A DNA stretch of 64,000 nt from LMUY01 sp964247705 (GTDB taxonomy: Bacteria > Pseudomonadota > Alphaproteobacteria > Acetobacterales > Acetobacteraceae). Below the pieces are notes generated by a model. The model made no database searches, had not been told where the DNA came from, and saw only the letters and a program-made list of their open reading frames with translations. Of this stretch, positions 8,683 through 16,310 are shown piece after piece (position 1 is the stretch's first letter; every line of letters starts with the position of its first letter). A program made the translations under genes and the position numbers. The stretch is taken from the NCBI GenBank assembly GCA_964247705.1, contig CAXTVQ010000015.1, positions 1-64,000 of the forward strand. The letters are read 5' to 3'.

Positions 8683-9105
8683 TTAGGGGCCCGGCGAAGG
8701 GACATCCCGCAACGGCGCCGGCACGGTGGACGGCAGCACAGGCGCACACCGGCATTGTGGTGTTGTGCGATGGACGACCACGTGATGCACGACGCGCCGC
8801 GGCCTTGGAGGCGGCTCGGCATAAACCAATGGTGGCGGCGGCAGGAACACGGGCGGTGGCACGTAGACGACGGGCGGCGCCACATAGACCGGCGGGTAGT
8901 ATGGATATGGCCGTGGGTAATACCCCCCATACAGGCCGCCCAACGCGAGACCGGCGCCGAAGCCTGGATAGAAGCCGCCAAAGCCGTATCCGTAACCACG
9001 GAAGCCGCCATAGAACGCTTTGGCGGGGCTGGCAGACAGTGTGGCTACGGCGAGTGCCGCAGCTCCCACGAACGCACAACGACGTAAGGGCGTCATGATT
9101 GACAC
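8683..9105 (-). CDS. Exported Gly/Tyr/Pro-rich low-complexity protein
   Basis: A 140-residue protein with a clear signal peptide (hydrophobic core AFVGAAALAVATLSA, cleavage near SPAKA). The mature part is a glycine/tyrosine/phenylalanine segment (FYGGFRGYGYGFGGFYPG) followed by proline/valine repeats (YVAPPVVYVPPPVFLPPPP) and a His/Arg/Cys tail. This composition resembles surface or cell-wall low-complexity proteins. No domain is recognised. It stands alone between the PAP2 gene and the ABC importer. Confidence 0.6.
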   Translation of the reverse strand: MSIMTPLRRCAFVGAAALAVATLSASPAKAFYGGFRGYGYGFGGFYPGFGAGLALGGLYGGYYPRPYPYYPPVYVAPPVVYVPPPVFLPPPPLVYAEPPPRPRRVVHHVVVHRTTPQCRCAPVLPSTVPAPLRDVPSPGP

Positions 9106-9177
9106 TCAATCCAAGGTGTTACCCCCGGTTTCGAACGGGATAATGGCGGAAATGGGTCCGACTTTGCTGGGCGTGGA

Positions 9178-9969
9178 TCACGGCTCGGCGAGCGTCAGTC
9201 CACCTTGCAACGCCCGTTCCTGCATCGTGGTGCGGTCCACGACAGGCGTCCCCCGTTCGGTTGCGGCTAGAAGGTGACGAGACGTCCGCCGTTCGATGAC
9301 GAGCCAGAACCGGCGAATGGTCTCCGTTATCAGTAAGTAAAGGATTGCGGCGTAGAGATAGACCGAGAAGTCGAACGTCCTGGAGAATATCAGCCGTGTC
9401 TGTCCCATCAGGTCGAGCAGGGTGACAATTGCCGCCAAAGCGCTCGCCTTGATCATGCTGACCAATTCATTGCCGAAAGGGCGAAGCGCCACGGGCAATG
9501 CTTGTGGAAGTACGACGTGACGCGCGGTGCGCCAGCGCGACAACCCAAGCGCCGCCGCTGCCTCCCGCTGTCCCTTGCCCACGGCGGTAATCGCGCCGCG
9601 GAGGATCTCCGCTTGATAGGCGGCGGTGTTCAGACTGAATGCAAAGATGCAGCAGAAAAAGGCATCCCGGAAAAAAGTCCACAATCCGAGATTGGTCAAT
9701 GCCGGCCGTACCTCGCCAGCGCCGTAGTACACGAGGTAGAGTTGGCACAGCAGTGGCGTGCCGCGGAACAGCGTCACGTAGGACAGGGCCGCCGCAGACA
9801 GAAGACGGTTGCGCGACATCCGCGCCATGCAGATCGGCCAGGCCAGCGCGAAGCCGATCGCGCACGACAAGCACACGACCTGCGCCGTGATCTGCAACCC
9901 AGCCAACAGCCGCCAGCCATACTCTTGCAGTAAGGGAAGGTTGACGATGAACCCGAGCCATCCGGCCAT
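9178..9969 (-). CDS. Polar amino-acid ABC transporter permease (HisM/ArtM type)
   Basis: A 263-residue inner-membrane permease of the polar amino-acid uptake family. The EAA loop, which contacts the ATPase, is visible as REAAAALGLSRWRTARHVVLPQA, with about five transmembrane helices and the FRGTPLLCQLYLVYYG segment typical of the family. The ATG at 9969 directly abuts the stop codon of the partner permease, so the two are co-translated. No ATP-binding subunit is found beside them. Confidence 0.9.
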   Translation of the reverse strand: MAGWLGFIVNLPLLQEYGWRLLAGLQITAQVVCLSCAIGFALAWPICMARMSRNRLLSAAALSYVTLFRGTPLLCQLYLVYYGAGEVRPALTNLGLWTFFRDAFFCCIFAFSLNTAAYQAEILRGAITAVGKGQREAAAALGLSRWRTARHVVLPQALPVALRPFGNELVSMIKASALAAIVTLLDLMGQTRLIFSRTFDFSVYLYAAILYLLITETIRRFWLVIERRTSRHLLAATERGTPVVDRTTMQERALQGGLTLAEP

Positions 9970-10671
9970 TTAGGCATAACCGCGGTTGAACCGGCGTTCC
10001 AGGACGGATTGGCCGATTGCCGAGGCGATCGACATCACGAGATAGGCGGCGGCTGCCGCGCTGTAAAAAAGCAGAGGATCCCGCGTGTTCTTCGCCGCCT
10101 CCGACGCCGCGCGCAGCAGGTCCATCACGGCCAAGGTGGAGATGAGCGACGTGTCCTTCAGCAGGATCGTCCAGATATTGCCGAGACCCGGAAGCGCCAC
10201 CCGGACCAACTGCGGCAGAGTGACGAAGGCGAAGACATGGCGGCTAGCCAAGCCAAGGGAGCGTGCCGCCTCAATCTGCCCTTGCGGCACTGCGGAGAGC
10301 GACGCGAGCCAGACCTCGCTGGAATAGGCGGATGCGACCACACTGAGCGCGATCACCCCGGCGACAAAGGCGCTGACCTCCAACCGTTCGGTCAGGGCCA
10401 ATGCGGTGCCGAGCCGGTCGACCAGTGCCTGCAGCCCGAAATACACGATGAACAGGGCGAGTAAATCCGGGATGCCGCGAAAAAATGTCGTGTAGGCTTC
10501 ACCGGCAGACCGGACGAGCCGGGATCTGGACCGGCGCAGCAATGCCAGAAGCAGCCCGGCCCCAAACCCGGCCGGCACAGAGGCGACGGCCAGGGCGATC
10601 GTCATCAAAGCGCCGCGGAGCAACAACGGCGCCCAGCCATTCGGCCCGAACAAGAGGCCGAATGCCGCCAC
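9970..10671 (-). CDS. Polar amino-acid ABC transporter permease (HisQ/ArtQ type)
   Basis: A 233-residue partner permease. The EAA loop reads IEAARSLGLASRHVFAFVTL, and the family segment FFRGIPDLLALFIVYFGLQ follows the second helix. It lies 6 bp after the substrate-binding protein gene and directly abuts the second permease, forming a heterodimeric channel with it. Confidence 0.9.
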   Translation of the reverse strand: MAAFGLLFGPNGWAPLLLRGALMTIALAVASVPAGFGAGLLLALLRRSRSRLVRSAGEAYTTFFRGIPDLLALFIVYFGLQALVDRLGTALALTERLEVSAFVAGVIALSVVASAYSSEVWLASLSAVPQGQIEAARSLGLASRHVFAFVTLPQLVRVALPGLGNIWTILLKDTSLISTLAVMDLLRAASEAAKNTRDPLLFYSAAAAAYLVMSIASAIGQSVLERRFNRGYA

Positions 10672-10677
10672 GCGCGC

Positions 10678-11454
10678 TTACTCCCCGCGAATGTCGGTTT
10701 TGAAGTATTTCGCCTCGAGCGCCTTGTAGGTGCCGTCGGCGTCGAGCTCGGCGATGGCCTTGTTGAACTGATCCCGCAGCGCCGTGTCCTCTGGACGGAA
10801 CGCGGCACCGACGCCGGGCCCGTGGATGTCCGGTATACGCTTGATCTCGGCAACAACGCGGCAGCAGCCGTTGCCCTTCTTCTCGATGAAGTCCTGCTCC
10901 ACCAGGATGTCGCCTACCACGTAGTCGAGCCGGCCGTTCGCAATATCCAGGTTCGGCTCGTCCTGGGTCGGATACAGCTTAATCTCGGAGTCTTTGTAGA
11001 ATCGTTCCAGGTAGGCCGAGTGGATCGTGGAGGATTGCGTTCCGATCGTCTTGCCTTTCAACGCGGCCGGCGAGACGTCATCGCTCTTGTTGTCTGCCTG
11101 GCCAACGAAGACTGGCGGGGTTGCGTAATACATCGTCGAGAAGATCACCTTCTGCTTGCGTGCTTCGGTGATGTTCATCGAGGAGAGGATGACGTCGAAC
11201 TTGTTGGCCAGCAGGGAGGGGATGATGCCGTCCCAATCCTGATTCTGGAACGTGCAGGTGACTTTGATCTTGGCGCAGATGGCATTGGCGTAATCGACTT
11301 CGAAGCCGACGATCTGCCCCTGTTGGTTCACGCTCTCGAACGGCGCGTAGCTGGCGTCCATGCCGAAACGGATCGCCGTGTAGTCCTTGGCTTGCGCAGC
11401 CACGCTAAGGGAGAGCGCTAGGCCGAGTGCGGACAGAAGGTGGGTCAGACGCAT
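10678..11454 (-). CDS. Periplasmic amino-acid-binding protein of ABC importer
   Basis: A 258-residue solute-binding protein of family 3 (HisJ/ArgT/LAO type). The signal peptide is MRLTHLLSALGLALSLSVAAQA. Ligand-fold markers are FGMDASYAPFES and VGFEVDYANAI at the start and DVILSSMNITEARKQKVIFS mid-protein. I chose the ATG at 11454; the frame is open to 11511 without signal-peptide sense. It heads an operon with the two permeases, and the FMN monooxygenase gene lies 63 bp upstream in the same direction. The ligand is probably a polar or sulfur-containing amino acid (inference from the neighbour). Confidence 0.88.
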   Translation of the reverse strand: MRLTHLLSALGLALSLSVAAQAKDYTAIRFGMDASYAPFESVNQQGQIVGFEVDYANAICAKIKVTCTFQNQDWDGIIPSLLANKFDVILSSMNITEARKQKVIFSTMYYATPPVFVGQADNKSDDVSPAALKGKTIGTQSSTIHSAYLERFYKDSEIKLYPTQDEPNLDIANGRLDYVVGDILVEQDFIEKKGNGCCRVVAEIKRIPDIHGPGVGAAFRPEDTALRDQFNKAIAELDADGTYKALEAKYFKTDIRGE

Positions 11455-11517
11455 CTTTGGTCTCCGAAGATCGCATCCGGAGAAGCAACGTTCATGCCAT
11501 CGAGCGTGCACAGCTTG

Positions 11518-12816
11518 CTAGAACTCCCGCAGCACGTCCCGCAACGTGCTGCCCTCGTATTTGGTCCGGACCAGGCCGCGCCGTTGGAGTGCGGGCACCA
11601 ATCCTTCCGTGATCTCGACCACTGAGCGCCGGCTCACGCGCTGGAAGGGCGTGCTTACCAAGAAGCCGTCGCCGCCGATGGCCGCCATCGCGTCGCCCAT
11701 CTTCTGCGCGACTTCGTCGGGTGTGCCGATGAGTTGCAGGCCGCTTTCGTAACGTTCGGCGGCGAGTTGGCGCAGGGTCTTGCCGCTACCCCACTGGGCG
11801 AATTTATCGAGCGAGCCTTGTTCGCCGTTGGTGGTGAGGTGTGGCAGCTCGCGGTCGAGATCGAACTGCGAGAAATCGATGTCAGTCACCGTTCCGATTG
11901 CGGCCAGCGCGGCCTCGATGAAGGCGGGGGCGCTCACCATGCGGTGGTGCTTGGCCCAGGCTTCCTCCGTGGTCTCGCCGATCACCGGATACACCAGGAA
12001 CAACACCTTGATGTCGTCCGGGTCGCGCCCAGCGGCCGAGGCGCGGGTGCGGATATCGTCGCGGTAGGCCTTCATGCCAGTTAGCCCGTTGGCGACGGCG
12101 ATGATGCTATCGGCGGTGCGGGCGGCAAATTCCCGCCCGCGGGGGGAGCCGCCAGCTTGAACGAAGGTGGGGCGACCCTGGGGCGAGGGAACCGTGTTCA
12201 ACGGGCCGCGGCACTTGAAGTATTTGCCCTCGAAGTGGATCGGCTTGACCTTGGTGTGGTCGGCGAAGGTCCCGGTCTCGCGGTCCATCACGACGGCGCC
12301 GGGTGCCCAGGACCCAAACAGGCGGCAGACCAGCTCCACGTACTCGTCGGCCATCGCGTAGCGGTCTGCGCGGGGTGGTAGCGCGTCCATGCCGAAATTC
12401 TGCGCAGCGGCGTCCTCGCCGGAGGTGACGATGTTCCAGCCGAAGCGTCCGCCGGCGATGTGGTCGAGCGTGGTGCAGAGCCGCGCCAGCATGAACGGCG
12501 GGTAGGCCATGGTGGACATGGTTGCGACCACGCCCATGCGGCTGGTGCCGGCGGCGATCATGGCGGCGAGCGGCATCGGGTCGTGCTTGGGGGCCTGGAG
12601 TGCATGTTTCAGCGTGGCTTCGGCGGTGCCGCGATAGGCTTCGGACACCATGAGCGTGTCCTCCAGCATGATGTAATCGAAACAGGCGCGTTCCATTGCC
12701 TGCGCCATTTCCACGTAGAATTTGCCGTCCCAAGGTGGGGTTGGCGGGGCGTAGGTGTGGTTCCACTCGCCGGCGGAGAAGTTGCAGAACCAGGCAAGAT
12801 GAAAGCGGTCGGGCAT
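11518..12816 (-). CDS. LLM-class FMN-dependent monooxygenase, NtaA/SnaA/DszA type
   Basis: A 432-residue member of the bacterial-luciferase-like flavin monooxygenases closest in style to nitrilotriacetate monooxygenase component A. Typical segments are FDYIMLEDTLM, LARLCTTLDHIAGGRFGWNIVTS and GSPRGREFAARTADSI. These enzymes use FMNH2 from a separate reductase, and none is adjacent. Upstream of an amino-acid ABC importer, the arrangement recalls the Bacillus ytm/cmo loci, where a related monooxygenase (YtnJ/CmoJ) attacks thioether amino acids. A similar sulfur-scavenging role is possible here but unproven. Confidence 0.88.
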   Translation of the reverse strand: MPDRFHLAWFCNFSAGEWNHTYAPPTPPWDGKFYVEMAQAMERACFDYIMLEDTLMVSEAYRGTAEATLKHALQAPKHDPMPLAAMIAAGTSRMGVVATMSTMAYPPFMLARLCTTLDHIAGGRFGWNIVTSGEDAAAQNFGMDALPPRADRYAMADEYVELVCRLFGSWAPGAVVMDRETGTFADHTKVKPIHFEGKYFKCRGPLNTVPSPQGRPTFVQAGGSPRGREFAARTADSIIAVANGLTGMKAYRDDIRTRASAAGRDPDDIKVLFLVYPVIGETTEEAWAKHHRMVSAPAFIEAALAAIGTVTDIDFSQFDLDRELPHLTTNGEQGSLDKFAQWGSGKTLRQLAAERYESGLQLIGTPDEVAQKMGDAMAAIGGDGFLVSTPFQRVSRRSVVEITEGLVPALQRRGLVRTKYEGSTLRDVLREF

Positions 12817-12936
12817 GAAGCGGGTCCTCGGTTCAGGGGACGCCTGGCAAGAACGGTGCCGCCGGGCCGAATGGGGCGGTGCCTCCCGACTTCACGCAGC
12901 GACCGCTCGCGCGATCCATATAACGGGCTGAGCCGC

Positions 12937-14119
12937 TCAGACCCGTTCGAGTGCCAGAGGTGGCAGATTGGAACTGCGGATGGTGTTACGGCCGGACGTC
13001 TTGGCACGGTACAGCGCGTGGTCAGCCCAACTTACAAGCTGGGCTGAACTTTCCTCGACGGCGTAGGGCCGGATCGTCGCCGCACCAACACTGATTGTCA
13101 CGAAGCCCGTCTCACTGCCCTCGTGCGTGAGATTCAGCGCGATGACACTGAGACGCAGCCGTTCGGCGACCTGGCGCGCGCCGCTTTCCTCGGTGACCGG
13201 CAGGATGATGGCGAACTCCTCGCCTCCGATCCGCGCCGCGATATCGGCCGGGCGATACGCTTGTGCGACCAAGGCGTTGGCCACGGACCGGATGCATTGA
13301 TCGCCGGCGGGATGGCCGTAGCGGTCGTTGAATCCCTTGAAGCAGTCGATGTCGATCATCAGCAGCGAGATCGACGTTTGCTCCCGCTGTGCGCGCCGCC
13401 ATTCCGCATCGAGCGCTTGTTCGAAAGCACGGCGGTTCGCAAGGCCGGTCAGGACGTCCGTCTGCAGCATCTGTTCGAGTTGCGCGTTAGCCTTTGCAAC
13501 ACGGCCCGCCTCCTGCATCAGTTCGCAGAGCAACGCGGACAGCACCGTTAATGCGGCCAGCAGGCTCACGGCACGCGCCATGTACCATCCAAGGGTAAAT
13601 TCACTCGTTCCGGAGAGCGTCAGTTCGACGTCCAGACATGCAGCGAACATGGCAACGGTAAGCCAGAGGGACAGCATCTCCCGGCAGCGGAGCCGGAACA
13701 GCACCAGGAACCCCGCGACAAGCGTCAGGAGCAATATACCTGGCCCAACACCGCCGGTCACCAAGCCGCTGTAATTACCGTCTCGGATGAGCAACGGAAG
13801 CCAAGGCAGCCCAATCGTTGCGATCATTGCCAACGCCCCGGCCGCNNNNNNNNNNNNNNNNNNNNNNNNNNNNNNNNNNNNNNNNNNNNNNNNNNNNNNN
13901 NNNNNNNNNNNNNNNNNNNNNNNNNNNNNNNNNNNNNNNNNNNNNAAGAATGCGCGGGACGTCCAAGGCCGGCACGAAACCTGGGTTGGCTTGAAACCGT
14001 AGGTCCCCATGAGGAAGGCAGATCATCGCTGCCATGGCGAGCACGACCGTTACAATTGCTGCCCAAACCCGGTGACCTTTCCCGACACCAAGCCCGTCGA
14101 TCAATGGGTCGTCCGCCAA
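12937..14119 (-). CDS. Membrane diguanylate cyclase (MASE4-like + GGDEF), interrupted by gap
   Basis: A c-di-GMP synthase whose gene is interrupted by the 100-N gap at 13846-13945. Before the gap lies an N-terminal piece of 58 residues starting at 14119 (MADDPLIDGL, one membrane helix, then LPHGDLRFQANPGF). After it come several membrane helices with FRLRCREMLSLWLTVAMFA and GWYMARAVSLLAAL, which resemble the MASE4 sensor domain. The GGDEF domain follows. Its active site reads GGEEF, and the inhibitory RxxD site (RPAD) lies exactly five residues upstream, so product inhibition is expected. The two halves are out of frame with 100 N. They join in frame if the true gap is a multiple of three. 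Confidence 0.75.
13846..13945. other. Assembly gap of 100 N
   Basis: Exactly 100 N, the conventional placeholder for a gap of unknown size. It falls within the membrane part of the diguanylate cyclase gene. Orientation of sequence on either side depends on scaffolding, though the matching halves of one gene support the join. Confidence 0.95.
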
Positions 14120-14396
14120 AGCAGAGCCCTCCGCAGTTAACCAGCGCCATCCTAGACGCAGGCGAGTTAACGGATCGTAGCGACGGGCTTAGCGCGGTGA
14201 CACGCGTCGATGTTCCGTGGCAAAACGGTGGACCGGCGATCGCGGTTGACGCCGACGACCATGCCTGCGCGTCTACGGGGGGATGATCGTAGCAGGCCTG
14301 TCCGCATACGGCTGCGTAAAGGACGGCTTGCGCCGGTTTGGGGCGGATGCTCCAAGCTGCGTCATCCGCCATGTGCCCTGGGAGATCCTCAGTCCG

Positions 14397-15083
14397 TTGT
14401 CCACGACCGCCAAACCTTCGCTCCGGATCAAGGGCCGTTCGTTCGTCGCTCTGGTTCTGATGCCGGAGCCACCGCTGGACGAGTGGCTCGAGGCACTGTG
14501 GTCCCAGATGGCGCGCTCGCCGACGTTCTTCGACGGGCGTCCGGTGATCGTGGACTTCTCGGCTTTAGCCGGAACCGAGGATCGCTTCGAAGAGCTTGTC
14601 GAGCGATTGGAGAAGCGGGACATGCGCATCATCGGCGTCGAAGGTGCGGCGCCTGGCTGGACCGATAGCGAGGTTTGGGGCCGGCCGCCAATCGCCACCA
14701 ATGGGCGGGCGGACCGGTTCGTGGAAATCCTCGATGAGGTTCCGGAGCCGCCTGAGCCGACATCGCTGGTGCTCCGCGGTCCGATCCGGTCGGGACAGAG
14801 CGTCTTCTTCGAGAAGGGTGACGTCACCGTGCTCGGTTCGGTGTCGTCCGGGGCAGAGGTGATCGCCGGCGGCTCCATCCATGTTTATGGAACATTGCGG
14901 GGGCGTGCGATCGCCGGGTTCACCCAGGCCACAGCCGCCGTGTTCTGCCGCAAGAACGAGGCTGAACTGATTGCCATAAATGGCATCTACAAGGTAGCGG
15001 ACGACATGAACCCGGCGCTGCGTGGTAAGGCAGTGCATGCCACGCTGGACGGCGACTCGGTCGCAATCGTGTTGCTGGACTGA
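14397..15083 (+). CDS. minC: Septum site-determining protein MinC
   Basis: MinC blocks FtsZ polymerisation away from mid-cell. The C-terminal beta-helix domain is unmistakable (RSGQSVFFEKGDVTVLGSV, GAEVIAGGSIHVYGTLRGRA), and the N-terminal domain starts at SLRIKGRSFVALVL. The start is uncertain. A TTG at 14397 (STTAKPSLRIKG, preceded by gggag) gives 228 residues, the family's usual length. A GTG at 14373 or an ATG at 14283 are alternatives, the latter adding about 38 residues without homology. It precedes minD by 47 bp, with a perfect palindrome in between. Confidence 0.93.
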   Translation: MSTTAKPSLRIKGRSFVALVLMPEPPLDEWLEALWSQMARSPTFFDGRPVIVDFSALAGTEDRFEELVERLEKRDMRIIGVEGAAPGWTDSEVWGRPPIATNGRADRFVEILDEVPEPPEPTSLVLRGPIRSGQSVFFEKGDVTVLGSVSSGAEVIAGGSIHVYGTLRGRAIAGFTQATAAVFCRKNEAELIAINGIYKVADDMNPALRGKAVHATLDGDSVAIVLLD

Positions 15084-15104
15084 TCGAGCGGCAGTCTTTG
15101 GTAG

Positions 15105-15118
15105 CGTAAACGTTTACG
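15105..15118. promoter_or_regulatory. Perfect 14-bp palindrome upstream of minD (operator-like)
   Basis: cgtaaacgtttacg is self-complementary over all 14 bases and lies 12 bases before the minD ATG, just upstream of the Shine-Dalgarno aaggag. The centre aaacgttt is the form bound by LacI/GalR-type repressors. Whether any regulator binds here is unknown. Confidence 0.5.
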
Positions 15119-15130
15119 AAGGAGAGCATT

Positions 15131-15946
15131 ATGGCGGAGGTGCTGGTCGTTACATCCGGCAAGGGCGGAGTGGGGAAGACGACGTCCACCGCCTCGCTCG
15201 GAGTGGCCCTGGCGCAGTCCGGCCAGAAGGTGGTGATCGTCGATTTCGACGTGGGGCTTCGCAACCTGGACCTGATCATGGGGGCAGAACGCCGGGTGGT
15301 GTTCGACCTGATCAACGTCGTGCAAGGGGACGCGAAACTGGCCCAGGCGCTGATCAGGGACAAGCGGGTGGAAACGCTCTCTCTGCTGGCAGCCTCGCAG
15401 ACGCGTGACAAGGACGCGCTGAATGAGGATGGCGTTCAGCGGGTCGTGGGCGAGCTGCGCGAGAAGTTCGATTGGGTGATCTGCGACAGCCCGGCGGGCA
15501 TCGAGAAAGGCGCGGCGTTGGCGATGAAGTTTGCCGACCGTGCTATCGTGGTCACGAACCCCGAAGTGTCCTCGGTGCGCGACTCGGACCGGATCATCGG
15601 CTTGCTAGACAGCAAGACGCTGAAAGCGGAGCAGGGTGCGCGGATGGAGAAACACCTGTTGCTCACCCGGTACGACCCGGTTCGGGCCGAGCGTGGCGAC
15701 ATGCTGAAGGTGGATGATGTGCTGGAAATCCTGTCCATTCCATTGCTAGGCATCATTCCCGACAGCGAGGAGGTGCTCAAGGCATCAAACCTCGGTTCGC
15801 CAGTGACGCTGAGCAGCCCAAACTGCCCTCCGGCGCGGGCCTATTTCGATGCAGCGAAACGGCTGATGGGGCAGACCATCCCGATGACGGTGCATGGCGA
15901 GAAGGGCGGATTACTCGGGCGGCTGTTTGGGAGGCGGGTGGCATGA
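15131..15946 (+). CDS. minD: Septum site-determining ATPase MinD
   Basis: A 271-residue ParA/MinD-type ATPase that recruits MinC to the membrane and oscillates with MinE. The deviant Walker A motif SGKGGVGKTT lies at about residues 9-18. The switch regions are VDFDVGLRNLDLIMG and CDSPAGIEKGA. The C-terminal amphipathic membrane-targeting helix is GLLGRLFGRR. A good ribosome-binding site (aaggag) precedes the ATG. The stop overlaps the minE start (ATGA). Confidence 0.97.
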   Translation: MAEVLVVTSGKGGVGKTTSTASLGVALAQSGQKVVIVDFDVGLRNLDLIMGAERRVVFDLINVVQGDAKLAQALIRDKRVETLSLLAASQTRDKDALNEDGVQRVVGELREKFDWVICDSPAGIEKGAALAMKFADRAIVVTNPEVSSVRDSDRIIGLLDSKTLKAEQGARMEKHLLLTRYDPVRAERGDMLKVDDVLEILSIPLLGIIPDSEEVLKASNLGSPVTLSSPNCPPARAYFDAAKRLMGQTIPMTVHGEKGGLLGRLFGRRVA

Positions 15947-16215
15947 GCTTCTTCGGGCTGTTTGCGCGGCGGAGTTCGGCGCCGGTCGCACGCGACCGGT
16001 TGCAGATCCTGTTGCAACACGAACGGGCGTTCGTCGGCGGCAACGACTTGGCGGCGACACTGCAGGAAGAGATCCTCAAAGTCATCGCCAAGCATATCGC
16101 GATCGACCGGGACAAGGTGCGGGTGAACCTGGAGCGGGGCGACTCGGTTTCGACGCTCGAGATCGATGTGGAGATGCCGGAGGAAGCGGAGGCTGGGCGT
16201 AAACGGGTAATGTAG
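15943..16215 (+). CDS. minE: Cell division topological specificity factor MinE
   Basis: A 90-residue MinE that stimulates the MinD ATPase and confines MinCD to the poles. Family features are the N-terminal membrane segment MSFFGLFARR, the MinD-binding helix ARDRLQILLQHER, and the dimerisation part with LQEEILKVIAKHI and STLEIDVEMP. It overlaps minD by 4 bp, so the three genes form one minCDE operon. Confidence 0.97.
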   Translation: MSFFGLFARRSSAPVARDRLQILLQHERAFVGGNDLAATLQEEILKVIAKHIAIDRDKVRVNLERGDSVSTLEIDVEMPEEAEAGRKRVM

Positions 16216-16249
16216 GCTGGGTGTTCATCCGTCCATCAAAAGACGAACG

Positions 16250-16283
16250 GTGCCCGCCCTACGATCATGCGTAGAGCGGGCAC
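16250..16283. terminator. Bidirectional hairpin between minE and the protease gene
   Basis: Arms gtgcccgccctacg (16250-16263) and cgtagagcgggcac (16270-16283) pair at 13 of 14 positions with a 6-base loop. It lies between the convergent ends of minE and the Do-type protease gene, as expected for a shared terminator, though a T-run is missing on both strands. Confidence 0.7.
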
Positions 16284-16310
16284 TGTGCGCCATGTCGCCC
16301 AGAGATGCTG

